A DNA stretch of 64,000 nucleotides from the NCBI GenBank assembly GCA_018296165.2, contig JACKQL020000019.1, positions 930,001 through 994,000 on the forward strand, in the 5' to 3' direction. Positions within the stretch are counted from its first letter, which is position 1, and the number at the start of each line of letters is the position of its first letter. The notes under the pieces are model-generated. The model was not told where the DNA came from. It was given only the letters and a program-made list of their open reading frames with translations, and ran no database searches. Positions 32,638 to 44,423 of this stretch are shown in pieces. The position numbers were made by a program, and so were the translations under genes. The DNA comes from Termitomyces sp. T153. Lineage: Eukaryota > Basidiomycota > Agaricomycetes > Agaricales > Lyophyllaceae.

Positions 32638-33687
32638 TGTCATGACCTGCTCCCTGGACTCCTGACATTGTTTCCAGCCCACTCACTTCCCCAGAGTCCC
32701 TCCCCCAATGCCTCATCAAAAACCTCCAACCATTGAGCACCCTCCATGGCCACCCCAGGTAACTCTGATGCTTCTCCAGCAAACCCCAATGGCCCCCTGG
32801 CTAACTCTGATGCTTATCCACAGTGCTTCCTTGACTCTCCTGAGCCCCTGGAACCCTCCCCCACCATTCCTGACCCCATCATATGTCTCTGGCTCACCAC
32901 CCTGACTCACCCAATCTACTCCAAAGCATCATGATGACCCCAGAGCAACCTGCACCCCCAGCTGATTCCATCAGAATATTGCTGTGGCCTGCCCCTCAAT
33001 TGCAACTGACACCTGTCAACTCTGCATGGCTCCATCAAGCCCCACTGCCACACCCACTGCCCCCCAGAGCTCTCCAGTAGTCAGTATATAATCTGTAGAG
33101 TAGCACCTCATACTCTAGTCTTGATATTACATTAACTGGTTACTTGTGTTTTGTGTCTCCTTCTGTCTCTATTTCTATTTTTAGTCTTGAATCTATCTTG
33201 TTTCTCAATCTTCTTGTCTCGCCTCTGTCTTGTCTTGATTGTCTCTATTTCCTTTGTTTCCCTAAGTTCTTTTCACCTCTGACATCAGTACAAACTCCAC
33301 ACACATGCTACAACCCCCAAACATTCCTACAACCACTCTGGACCTCACACTTTGCTCAGCTGCAGAACCCATCAGGTCTTGATTGATCCCCCATCAAACT
33401 CCAGCTCCACTCCCATCATCCATGAAGCCTCTGCATGCCCTGCAGTCTATTTGCTTGCCTATGGACTTGTTCCTGATGCCTGCCCAAGCTTAATGTTTAA
33501 CATACTTGGTCTTAGACTTCCCTGGACCACTCCAGACTTACTCAGACCACTTCCCTTGGCTCCCCTTTGCAAGTCCCTCTGGTCCGTGCCAACCCTGGAA
33601 TGCTAGGTTATAAGCACAGGACATCATGTCTGCCTAGTAAGGACTTGCCCAGTGTAGCTGAGCCCCCATAGTCAGCAGAACCTGACA
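32638..33687 (+). repeat. Solo LTR of the Gyp-D family
   Basis: Starts TGTCATGACCTGCTCCC and ends 'GCAGAACCTGACA'. CATAA at 32633-32637 recurs at 33688-33692, so this is an intact integration footprint of 1,050 bp reduced to one LTR. It carries the family TATA box 'AGTATATAATCTG' (about 33080) and aligns with 41272-42318, 53591-54544 and, inverted, 61505-62658. Confidence 0.9.
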
Positions 33688-33692
33688 CATAA

Positions 33693-36119
33693 CTGAGTCA
33701 ACAAAATGTCTGTCAGATGATTCTATAGCATGCTTTCAAACATATATATCAACCTTGAATGGTATCTCTACTCATATCTTATCATTCAAAGCTTTTATTA
33801 TTGCAAGGAAGATCATGATTATCAAGAAGGTGCTGCATCAGTGAGTGGAGTGGTGCAGCTGTTATGTTGTATCCCATGCTGGAGGAAAAGTAGGTGACAT
33901 GTCAGATTTGCTATCCCATGTAAATCCTCAACAAAAATGGAGGGAGACAGTGCTGTTTGTCCAAAGTGCTTTTGGGCCCTATTGTCTCACTTCATTTGCT
34001 TTCAGAGCTGATGCTGTCTGCTGCATGAACTGTTGTCATTGTAGCTTGAGAAAATATATATTACATGGAATATAGTAATCCACATACCTGTGCATAAGAA
34101 ATTACTTGTCAAATCTATGAGTTTTATATCTATATCCTCATCATGACCCAGCAGGGTATCACATAAAAATCCTTGGATTCTAGACTTCATGACTTATCAA
34201 AAAACCTAGAGGACAATTGGTTTGGCAGCTGGATGAAACAAGTAGTGTTGAAGGTGGATATGAATGAACATCATAGGTCATGGGAGGCTGGGAGCAAGAA
34301 ACTTATAAGCTCAAGACTTCTGGTAAGCAGCGCTGAATTAATCATACTATCAACCACCTTTCTTGATGCAGTGCTAATAATAGGGTGCTTGCAAGCCTGG
34401 CATGACTTGTGAAGAGGATTCAACAATGAAAGTGGTTGCCAACATTTGTCTTAAGTTTCTTGCTATGCTGAGAGCACCAGGTGTTTTGATCTCCTCCTGA
34501 TTTCCAGGTCAGCAGCTGAGTATTGGAAAATAGGCACTAGGACTTCCAAGACAACCAGGCAAAAAATGAAGCAGTACAGGGATCACCATAACAGGGCATT
34601 CAACAACAGTTTGAGTTGAACCATATATCAGGCTGGGTGCTAGTGTGGGTGAGTACTGCTTGTGAAATCCCATCCCTATTGAAAAATTGGAATCATGGAT
34701 ATCAAGTCCATCAGTTCCGAGAATATCAAAGGATGAGGAAGGTGATATATGCCCTATTCTGTGAATGCAAACAGTACACCAGACTCAGTCACCAGCAAAT
34801 TCAGGAACTATCTATAAAGCCTTATAAGCATCATGATGAACATAAGTTTCATCAACCTTGGTGAATTTTGACCAGACCTTATAGTCAAATTATTTCTTGT
34901 CAATATCAACCAAGGTTGTGAACATTGCCAATTCTTACCTGGGTTTCAAGGACTTTATGAGGCTTTATCATGAGGAGCTCTGCAGGAAATAATAATCAAT
35001 GCTTGGACTCTTAAAATACTATGGCTATCAGATACAACCATCTATAATACACTCTTTATTCTCAAAGCCTAGTACATATAGACATGAAGGATTAGAGGTC
35101 AACTTGATGTAATGTAGATATACTTTAATCCAGGATTCAACTCTGGATCTCAAAGTGAAAACTCATGAACTCAGGCAATTCATGACTGCTCATCTAGCTT
35201 GCAGATATTTATTAGTGATTTTTTTTTAGTTACAAATGTGTTGAGACAGACAATGGAGCGCACTTGGCCCCTACATATGATAAAGATATCTCATCTTTAA
35301 CCAATCTAAGTTCTTGAAAATCACCAGTCTGATTCAATCTTATAGAACGGACAACAGCCCAGGTCTTACAACTCCTCCCCACATGCCAAGTATATATCTT
35401 ATAGTTTGTCATCAGCCTTGTCTGCACGCTATAACCCCTTTTGATGGGACATCAGCCTGTGAGAATTAATCAGGGAAATGGGAAATACCAGATATTCCCG
35501 AATATGCTGATGCTAACCCCCACGACACTGCAAGGGAAGTCGAGGTACCAGCATAATGTCCGCCTTCTCTCTCTTCCTAATACAAAAGCTCATCCAATTA
35601 AGGATCTGACTAGTATTCCTGGTACAGCTCTAGTAGAATCTTGTTGATCTTGAGCGTGATGCAATCAATGGGAATGGTCATCTGAATTGCATATCATCTG
35701 CGTGAGGGTTGCACAAGGTGCGTTTATCCATACAAATGACCTTACTGACCCACACTAGCACTGTCGAGATATGCATAGTTCCATAGGGATATTGGAAAAT
35801 GCAAATCTGTGTTTTATTAGATCAAACTATTCGGAAAATCTTGAATATCGAAACTAATGTGACTGCAACCACAAACCAAACATGGCAAGGATGGTATGGT
35901 ATCATGTAACATCTGAAGTAGTATATGGACAAAAAGAGATATTTACATCCTATGTACAAGAACGAAAAATGACAGCAAGTATAGAAAGTGTGGTATGGTA
36001 TGTAACTGTGCACTGTGCAAATATATGGGTAGGGTAAAGGGGTATGTATGTACCAAACGAAAGAACGAAAGAAAGAAGAAAAAAACAAGACACAGTCTAT
36101 CGATGATGAATAATTCAGT
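33693..36119. other. Repeat-derived then host-like intergenic stretch
   Basis: 33693-35400 is CpG-poor and probably decayed transposon; frames at 34173-34412 and 34616-34864 have no recognisable motif. From about 35400 CpG returns and the sequence is the 3' flank of the gene at 36179. No gene is supported. Confidence 0.35.
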
Positions 36120-36166
36120 CCCAGGTATATATATATAATGTGTATGTGTATGTGTGTGTGTGAATA
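36055..36166. repeat. Simple repeats (GAAA)n and (TA)n(TG)n
   Basis: An AACGAAAG/AAAGAAAG run near 36056-36090 is followed by TATATATATA and alternating TGTATG/TGTG near 36125-36163, just beyond the stop of the minus-strand gene. These are microsatellites in its 3' untranslated region. Confidence 0.75.
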
Positions 36167-36178
36167 AGGTAACAAAAA

Positions 36179-38384
36179 TTATAACGGGATAGGTTTCTGT
36201 GTCCCCGCACCCGGCGTCACAGGGGACCTAACAACAATACCCGACGGAACACGCATCCTCGACACACTCGAGCGATACGTCATTCCCGTGCCTACGCGAG
36301 GCCTGGGGCGGTCCGCTGTCCCAGGCGTAACGGGGCTCGGAGTGCTCGGTGTGCTGGGAAGCGAACTGCGCGATTCAAGCAGGGGCGAGGGCAGGGGCGT
36401 ATGGGTGTTTATGCTAATTCCAGGTACAGGTCCAGGGACAGGGACAGGGACAGGTACGGCGGGGCGATCGGAGTGTCGCTGTTGGCGCTGAGCAAGGAGA
36501 AGCGGGGCGGGCGTGTGCGGTGTTGTCGGCGTTGTCGGCGTCGTCGTCGTCGTAGGCGTAATCAGACGGAGGGGCCGCGGGGTCTTTATCATGCTCGCGC
36601 CGGTGTCCGGTGTGCTCTTGGCTGTGTTGATGTAGGCGTTCAGAGTAGACATCCTTGTTATCGACGCTCTCGCAGATGAAGACGGTATGAACGAGGAGGA
36701 GCCTTGTGTGCTGCCAATGCTTCCTCTTGAAGCAGAAGACGCTCCAGAAATCGAACGTGAGCGTCCTTCAGCGCCCGTGCTACTCCCACTGCTCACGCGC
36801 ATCGCTCCCATAGACCTCGTAGTCCCAATCGATCTTGGAGGCGGCATCGACCTCACGCTATTATCAAAGACACTCGACCGAGGAATCGGCGGGAGACTCT
36901 TTTCCCTGTTGAGGCGTGCTCCGCCTCCTTCGAGCTCGGCGAGCGTCATATCCGGCGAGGTGGTCAACATCGCGGCTCCGCCCGTGTACCGACTGAACGT
37001 GTCCATGTGCTCGTCAGTCTCCTCGCCCTCTGGGATTGCACGGGCCGAACGACGGCTGAGCTTGGTGGTGGGCGTCCGCGGTTTACAGCTCCTCTGAGAC
37101 GTGATCCTGCCGAATTCGTCTATTTCATTGAAATCGGACATGCGGAGACTGGTGATGGATGAATGGGAGCGGGCGAAAGGGCGGGAAGGGACCGAGGAGG
37201 ATTTGCGGGAGGGGAGGGAGGCATGGAGATCAGAGGTGCCGCTGCTGCTACGGGAGGGAGCAGAGGAGAGAGAGGTGGTTGAGCGTGAGGGTGTGAGAGA
37301 AGAGACAGAAGGGCGGCTAGTGAGGTTGAGGGAGGATATACGTCTGGTCAACGCAGAGGGAGCGCCTTCGTCTTCGCTGGAAGGAGTTAGTAGTATGATC
37401 GATAGGAGTAGCTACGCAACACACCTGTCGCTCCAGCCGAGACCGGTGGTGAGTCCGATGCCGCCTCTGAGAAGGCGGCCGTCCCGGTGGCGAACGCGAC
37501 GCTTCACAGTATCACGAGTGTCTTTGAGGGGGTGAGCACCCTTTGATGTGGTCGTAGAAGCTGTGATGAAAAGTGAGCGTCGAGATGACAAAAAAAAAGA
37601 AATTCAGTACCGATGGAGACGACGCTGTCACGAGCTGAGGGTTGTGTGATAAGCCTCGACTGGGGAGACAGCAGACCGTGGCGCATCATTAGGTGCCTGT
37701 ATCAATGTTAAGATGAAGGAAAATGATGGACAGCACAGGAACGCACGGTAGAGGGGTATGCAGATCAAGACTAGAGTCACTGGCATCGCTATCCGAACCT
37801 TCGAGCTGGCGTTCGAGCGCAGCAAAGCGGCTTTCTTCCTCTGGGCTCCAGTTGGTGGCAGGCTTGGGCTTGGGGAGGGGACGGCCAAAGTCGTCGTGGT
37901 CGATCCAGGAGCGGGCATCGTCGTCGTCCGATTCCATTGGATCAGAGTGAATACAAGATGTGGCGGCGAGATAGGGTAGGCCTTGGCTCATGCGACGTCT
38001 CACGGCAGGCTTTGAATTTGAGCGAGGGCGAGGAGTAGCAGAGATTATTGCAGCAATGTCAGGGCTGGACGGGCGAGAAAAGACAGTGCGACTGGGCATA
38101 GTATGGGGGTCGATGGGGTCAGCAAGCGACAGGGCACGGCTCCTGTCATGCCTGCCATCACCTGACTCATCATCATCAGAAGCAGCAGCGCAGAGGATAT
38201 CGCGGACGTCGATGCTGGAGATGGAGTCGTTGGGGCGGTGGGCGGGGAGGGGCGGGAGCGGGGACGACGGGGGGCGGGAGGGCGGGGGGTTGGAGGGGAT
38301 GTGTGTGGGCGGGGCGGGGAAGGAGCCAAGGAGGAGCGGGTCGAGGGGCTGCATGTTCCCGCGTCTGCTGCCCCCGTCGTCCAT
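36179..38384 (-). CDS. Uncharacterised Ser/Pro/Thr-rich protein, four exons
   Basis: Exons 37747-38384, 37611-37696, 37425-37521 and 36179-37376 (introns 50, 89 and 48 nt) join to exactly 2,019 nt, 672 residues, in one frame. The start MDDGGSRRGNMQPLDPLLLG is followed by a Pro-rich stretch, an acidic Ser segment ('NWSPEEESRFAALERQLEG', with short coiled-coil character) and an ordered basic block over exons 2-3 ('RRVRHRDGRLLRGGIGLTTG', then GWSDSEDEGAP). The rest is low complexity: Ser/Arg-Ser tracts, Thr-Pro repeats and a 'PVPVPVPGPVPG' tract. High GC and CpG, intact splice sites and no stops mark a live host gene. I recognise no family; a disordered scaffold or regulatory protein is plausible. 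The third intron acceptor was chosen at CCTCAAAG because the earlier AG brings a stop. Confidence 0.75.
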
Positions 38385-39590
38385 ATTTCAACAAAACAAA
38401 AATCAATTCCACTCTTGTTGTCATTTACATACATCACGTAAGCCACCGCCCACAAATGTACTAGCAGGCCCCCGTTTCCGATGTCCGCCACTTGTCAGTC
38501 CCCGGCACCGCATTCTTAGGTGAACAGTCGCCCGCCGTCGTCCTTTGTGTTCTCAATCCTGGGTCAAGCCACTTCTAAGCCATCCCACATCCCGCCACCG
38601 CCACCCACACCCGTCCCGAATTACACGCAATCTCCATATTCGGATTACACATAGTACTTGCCCACCAACCAGTTGCAACTCCGCGGCTGCGGCTCTCTCT
38701 TCTCTTCTCATGCGGAGCGCCTCAAGACGACACTACTTCCCATTCTTTCATCCTTGCCAGCCTTCCAGCACCCGATCCGAACACGACTTATAACACGTTT
38801 TGCCTTCAAGCCCTCTCCTCCGATGTCTTCCCGAAATCCTCACATGCGTCAAATCCAGCTCTTCGAGATTCTTCCTGTCGAATTCATGTGTCCGGCAGTC
38901 ATGGAAATATCGATGCGCGTTGTTCGCTGCTTGCTAGCAAGCTTGGTTATGTGTGCCTGAGACCTGCATCGCTCGCGATTCCTATCGACCACGTCTATGC
39001 GTGTCGCGCGTTTCCTTTCAGAGATCGTGATGATCGCAGCTTATCAATATCAAATGCCTCGGCCATTGATATCGTCTGTCTCAGAGCCCGTGTTCGTACG
39101 TATTCCTTTTGATGGCCTCCTGTCCGCCACTAGACACCCTTCGATGAGCACGAGATGCCTGTATATACGTTACCTTCCTCCGTCCGAATGCTGGCGCATC
39201 CTAGACAGAGCAACAACACTCTTCGCTGCTGCCAAGTTATCTGAGAGCATTTGCGATCATGCACGCATACGAGTGACAACACCAAGAGGCACAGTATGTA
39301 TAGCCCAAGCTCGATCACCAAGACTATTAGAAACAGCATTCCATCATGTCCCGTTCTCATTGAGATATTGAAAAAAAAATTGACCATTGAATATTGATTG
39401 ACGTTAACGTTATCTTCTGGAACCAAATTTTAAACTTTTTTTCGAGGAATGATTTGAAAACAGTCACAATAGAAATGCACTGCCCCCACTCGGCCCTCAA
39501 GGAACAGATGTCTATGACATACAGTAGAGGTGACAAGCACCTGTATTAACTCTTATGTATTATATAATTATATAAGCTATGGACTGTGCC
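38385..39590 (+). other. Upstream region with a possible short gene
   Basis: The region 38385-38800 is probably the promoter of the minus-strand gene. Frames at 38823 (MSSRNPHMRQIQLFEILPVE), 38888-39112 and 38997-39371 overlap in host-like DNA and may be exons or a dead gene, but I could not join them or recognise a product. Confidence 0.3.
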
Positions 39591-39609
39591 TTTGGCATGA
39601 ACCTGTAAC

Positions 39610-40255
39610 TCTTGCTAAGACTGAACTTCACTTTGTTTGGTTAGGCCTTCAATATTCTAACTCAACACCGACATCCAGACCAAACCTCACTTTCTTTGGT
39701 TAGGGCTTTGAATTTTATTGACTCAGTGTTGAGATCCAACCTCACTTTGTTTGGTAAAGTCTTTGATATTCTGACTTAATGTTAAGACTTGGCCCCAATC
39801 TCACTTTGTTTGTTTAGGTCTTTGATATTCAAACTTAATCTCCAACCTCACTTTGTTTGGTTAGGTCTTTGATATCCTGACTTCTTTGATATTCTGACTT
39901 AATGTTAAGACTTGGCCCCAATCTCACTTTGTTTGGTTGGGTCTTTGATATTCCAACTTAATCTCCAACCTCACTTTGTTTGGTTAGGTCTTTGATATTC
40001 TGACTCAATGACAAGACTTGACCCCCCAATCTCACTTTGTTTAGTTGGGTCTTTGATATTCCAACTTAATCTCCAACCTCACTTTGTTTGGTTGGGTCTT
40101 TGATATTCCAACTTAATCTCCAACCTCACTTTGTTTGGTTGGGTCTTTGATATTCTGACTCAATGACAAGACTTGACCCCAATCTCACTTTGTTTAGTTG
40201 GGTCTTTGATATTCCAACTTAATATCCAACCTCACTTTGTTTGGTTACAGCATTG
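39610..40255 (+). repeat. Minisatellite of 'CTCACTTTGTTTGGTTAGGT' units
   Basis: About twelve copies of 'CAACCTCACTTTGTTTGGTT', each followed by 'GGTCTTTGATATTCYRACTT', are arranged head to tail with unit lengths of about 46-75 bp. Longer units carry 'AATGTTAAGACTTGGCCCC'. The alternation of long and short units points to a higher-order repeat. No frame persists through it. Confidence 0.85.
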
Positions 40256-40439
40256 AATTTTGTTGACTCAGTGGTTGCTTTTCTTTCACAATTAAATGCT
40301 GAGAACCATATATATAAACCAATCATGTATCTATGTAACATTATCAACCACAAACTACAATGTCCATTAGTTGCATTCAAGATGCTGAAAATGATAAAGG
40401 TCAATACTAACAATGTAAATATATAAACTAACATTTTGA

Positions 40440-40712
40440 AACTATTAGACAATATTTACAGTCTTTCTTGGTGTATTTTCTGGGGCCTTGATACAATGCC
40501 CTAATGTGCACCAAGAAAGTGCAACATAAAGTTGGCCATGTGCAAAAACTTGTGATCAAAGGTCCCATCTGATGTGCTTGACTAACCTCAAGACTTGTTG
40601 GAGGTCATAGCAAAGGTTAATCACACTGGGAATGGTCTCCTACACAATGGAATTGGCAAATCCTCTTCAAAGTGAGCCATGTTGATCCTGCAAACTTGGC
40701 ATCTCCACTGAT
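40440..40712 (-). pseudogene. PIF1/Helitron helicase C-terminal remnant
   Basis: Minus-strand translation in two frames gives 'INMAHFEEDLPIPLCRRPFPV', 'LTFAMTSNKS', then '[18 protein letters not shown]'. These are the closing motifs of PIF1-type helicases (.AFAMTINKSQGQS. and .[11 protein letters not shown].), as found in Helitron Rep-helicase proteins. Stops and a frameshift show it is dead. It is cut at 40712 next to the Gyp-D LTR at 40718. Confidence 0.7.
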
Positions 40713-40717
40713 GATTA

Positions 40718-41271
40718 TGTCATGACCTGCTCCCTGGACCCCTGACCTTGTTTTCAGCCACCCTGCTCCCCTGGAGTTACCCCTGATGCCCCCTCAAACT
40801 CCCCCAACCTTCATCAACCCACAATGCTCACTCCAGGTAACTCCAATGCTTCATCAGCAAACCCCAATGGCCCCCTGGCTAACTCCAACACCTTCTCTGC
40901 AGCCATTGATGCTTCCCCTGCCTCTCCTGAGCCCCTGGGACCCTCCCCCACTGTTTCTGACACTGGCATATGTCACCAGTTTGACACTCTGGTTTACCTG
41001 ACTAGTTCTGGAGCATCGCAACAACCCCGGAATGGCCTGTGCCTAATGCCCCTTTCAAGTCCAACCCTTCCCTGCACCTTGTCTTAGACTTCCCCAGACC
41101 ACCCTGGACTTGTTTGGACCACTCCCCCTTGCTTATCTTCACCAACATCATCTCCCCAACAATAATGCAAACCCCTGCCAGAGACAATCACTCACTGCAA
41201 AAGAACAAGTTACTCTCCCTGCCAACAAACAACAACAGGACCTCCAACCACCAACTCCCTAGTCCAACACC
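40718..41271 (+). repeat. Internally deleted Gyp-D LTR and attached fragment
   Basis: Begins TGTCATGACCTGCTCCC like the full LTRs and follows them for about 320 bp. It then jumps near 41043 to sequence matching their 3' third ('CTTAGACTTCCCCAGACC', compare 42145-42162), and runs out near 41155. The last 115 bp before the next LTR ('AACAACAACAGGACCTCC') are unassigned. Confidence 0.65.
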
Positions 41272-42318
41272 TGTCATGACCTGCTCCATGGATCCTGACC
41301 TTGTTTCCAACCTGCTTGCTCCCCCAAGAATGCCCCACCAAGCTCCACCAACCCTTGTCCACCCTTTGCACCCACTCTGGGTAACTCTGACACTTCCCCA
41401 GCAAATGCTGACAGCCTCCTGACTAACTCCGACACCTTCTCTGTAGCTGTTGATGCTTCTCTCAACTCCCCTGAGCCCCTGGGGCCCTTCCTGCTGTTTA
41501 TAACTCCAGCGCACATCACCAACTCACTTCCCTGGTTTTCCCAAACAGCTCTGGAGCATCACAACAACCCTAGAGCAGCCTGCACCCTCAGCTGATCCCA
41601 TTATAATATTTCCACAGCCTGCCCCCTAATCACAACTAACACCCCATTGACTCCACACAGCTCTATCAAACTCCACAACCACACCTGCTGTCCCTGGAGC
41701 TCTCCAGTAGTCAGTATATAACCCATAGAGTAGCACTTCATACTCCAGTCTTGATATTACATTAACTGGTTACTTGTGTCTCATATTTCTTTTGTCTCTA
41801 TCTCTATTTCTTGTCTTGGATCTACCTCTTTTCTCAGTTCCATCTCATCTTGTCTCCATCTCATCTCAACTGTCTCTGTTTCCTTTGTCTCCCTAAGTTC
41901 TTTTCATCTCTGACATCAGTACAAACTCAGTGCACATGCTATGACTTCCAAACATTCTTACAACAACTCCAGACCTCACCCATTGCTTGGCCCTGGAACC
42001 CATCAAGTCTTGATTGCTCCCCCATCAAACTCTGGCTCCACTCCCATCATTTGCAAAGCCTCCACTTGCTCCACAGTCTATTTGCATGCCTACAAACTTG
42101 TTCCTGATGCCCACACAAGCCCAACATTTAACATACTTGGTATTAAACTTCCCCAGACCACTCTGGACTTGTTTGGACTGCTTTCCTTGGCTTCCCCTCA
42201 CAAGTCCCCCTAGTCTGCACCAACTCCAGAGTGCTAGGTTATAAGCACAGGACATTGCATCCACCTAGTAAGGACTCGCCCAGTGTAGCTGAGCCCCTGT
42301 AGTCAGCAGAACCTGACA
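41272..42318 (+). repeat. E2 5' LTR (Gyp-D)
   Basis: Starts TGTCATGACCTGCTCCA, ends 'GCAGAACCTGACA' and is followed at once by the same internal start ('TAATATCAAGACTCCCCC') as E1. The TATA box is 'AGTATATAACCC' near 41714. Confidence 0.85.
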
Positions 42319-42350
42319 TAATATCAAGACTCCCCCTTACCCTATTCTTG

Positions 42351-43948
42351 ATGTCTGCATATAACCCCATGTACAACCCTGCCAGCTACCTAACCAACAT
42401 CTATGGTTGGCTGGTCCCTGAAAACCAATATGCCCTGTTCTACCCAGGCCCACATGCAGATCAGTATGTTTCCCACCATTAGACCCCTGACCCCAACTAG
42501 GCATTCTATGCTCTCTCCATTGGCCAGAAAATACCTCTGGGCTGGCACTGCCCTCCAGCATTCCCCACCAATGGCAACTACCCCCATGTGTACTCTGGAG
42601 GATACTCTGCAGCGCCTTCCAACCCTGCCTACCTTCCACCCACCCACTACTATGCATACCCAGTCCCTGCTGCTGCCTCAGCCCCTCTGGAGCACCCAGA
42701 TAATTATTTCCCCCCTCAATTGCTATTTTCCACTCAAATTCCCTCTTTCTCCAGACAGCAATGGGTTGAGAACTATGCCCAGCAGTGTGATGAAGTCCTC
42801 TGCTTTCTCTGCCTCTCCTCCACAGAGTTTGCAAGACATGCCTGCACCCTCTTTATCAACTTAAACTACCCCAACACCCCCACAACTGCAGAGGTTTGGG
42901 CAGACAGGCTCCTTGACTTCCACAAATGCTACCTGCAGGGAAACCTCCCCAAAACTATGCAAGGCACCCTGGGAATCTGTAAGGGAACACTCAACACTGC
43001 AGGATACTCCTATCTGGCAACACAAGGGCTAAGAGACAAGTGAGCAGCAAGCAAGTACTTAATACAGGCAAGCAGCAGGCAAGGGTCAAAGCTAGGCAGA
43101 GACAGAGTCAGACAATGCTAGGGAGCTCACAATCAATCTATGGATAGATCAGGAAGATGCTGCTATTGATCAGTTAAAGAATATTCTATCCTTGCAACTG
43201 GCTTATATACTACATCCATAGCTGCACTATGACTAATACTGTATGTGGTAAGTGGCCCAGGTATGCTAAGCACTCTGACTAATAGGAGTAAGCAATGAGT
43301 AATCAATATGACAAAAGGAGATAGAGTCTGATATCTATGGCAGGTGATTAATACTCAATGGAGATGGAGCAGGAGAAGGCAGGTGGCTGGTCTGGTACAT
43401 CTGTAGGGCTAGGCCCAAATAGAGTGGAGTCCCCATATAGGGTTGTCCCCTTACAAAATCAACACCAATTTACAAAATGAGCTCTGTGCCTTGATGGGAG
43501 AAATCCACACCAGTCCAAACCCCTGCCCACTCAAAGACCCTCTAGACCCCTTCCACTCCTTCTATGTGCAATGTGAGGAACCCATTGGAGCACAAAACAA
43601 AGCCCCACCTCTCATTCTCTGCTAGCAGAAAGAGCTTAACATGGCATCCAACATCTTGAGAAGCCTCAACTCCATGGAAGGATTGTTTGACCAACCCACT
43701 GCTCACACCCTGGCCCTCTCCACTCACCCTTGGGCAAACTCTATTCCCAGCACCTTTTGTACATGGGATCAACCTGCTGTTCCTGAGTCCTGCACACGAT
43801 GGCCACCTCTGCATGTCAATGATGACAACCAAAGCCTCTTCTACATTGACAAGCCAGGGAACCCTGCCAATGAGGCCACTCTGTGCAATGGCCCTCTCCA
43901 AGACAGACCCCCTCACTTCAATCTCCATGCCACCTGTGTCAATGCCCC
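42351..43948 (+). pseudogene. E2 gag, N-terminal part, interrupted
   Basis: Starts MSAYNPMYNPASYLTNIYG and continues in the same frame with a Pro/Tyr-rich leader ('NPAYLPPTHYYAYPVPAAA'), 'QQWVENYAQQCDEVLCFLCL' and 'TAEVWADRLLDFHKCYLQGN'. It is broken at 42978 by a solo LTR. After 43455 it resumes with 'NELCALMGEIHTSPNPCP' and ends at 43948 ('HATCVNAP') where Gyp-B copy C begins. E1 holds the uninterrupted homologue (54577-55692). Confidence 0.75.
42978..43455 (-). repeat. Solo LTR of the short (478-bp LTR) family, inside E2 gag
   Basis: Exactly 478 bp, plus-strand ends TGTAAGGGAACAC...TGTCCCCTTACA. Read on the minus strand it matches 29685-30162 through 'GCATACCTGGGCCACTTACC' and the TATA segment 'GTAGTATATAAGCCAG'. 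Flanking 5-mers GAATC and AAATC differ by one base, a worn target duplication. Confidence 0.85.
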
Positions 43949-44423
43949 TGTCAGGAGACTTCCATTTCCAACCTCTGTGACTGGTTCTAGCACCTCTGCA
44001 GCTTGTTTGATGTCTCCAGGGCTTTTTCCAGAACCATGGAGATCTCTGGAGAACTGCAGAGTTCTCTGTATTACCTCAGCAACCATTGCCCTAGGGTTAG
44101 GAGTAGCTCTGGTCACCTGTACAGTAGTTCCCATGCCTCTGCCACCTGCTGATGCACTACACCAAGTAGCAGGGATCCTTAAACTTGTTCTCTTCAGATT
44201 ACCTGCTGCTAAGTGATTAGTTACTGATTGTATTGTTGTCTACTCTGCTAATATATTTTGGATTCCCCTCTGCTAGCTGCATGACTCCAATCTGCCACTC
44301 TGGAGATTGCCCTTACAGCAGAATAAGTCTCCTAAAACTGGTTTGGAAGCCCCTCATAGCTGCAAGGAACCTCCAAGCTGCTATCTGTCACTTCTCTGCC
44401 AGGATTAAGCACCATGGAGTTCT

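Noticed and set aside
36288..37535. Plus-strand frames with Arg/Glu-rich and Leu-rich products
   Set aside because: Antisense of the Ser/Pro-rich minus-strand gene, whose four exons join to an exact multiple of three.
38823..39371. F-box-like or other gene from several short plus-strand frames
   Set aside because: Motif resemblance too weak and exons could not be joined.
39610..40255. CRISPR-like array
   Set aside because: The whole unit repeats, without unique equal-length spacers; it is a minisatellite in eukaryotic DNA with no cas genes.
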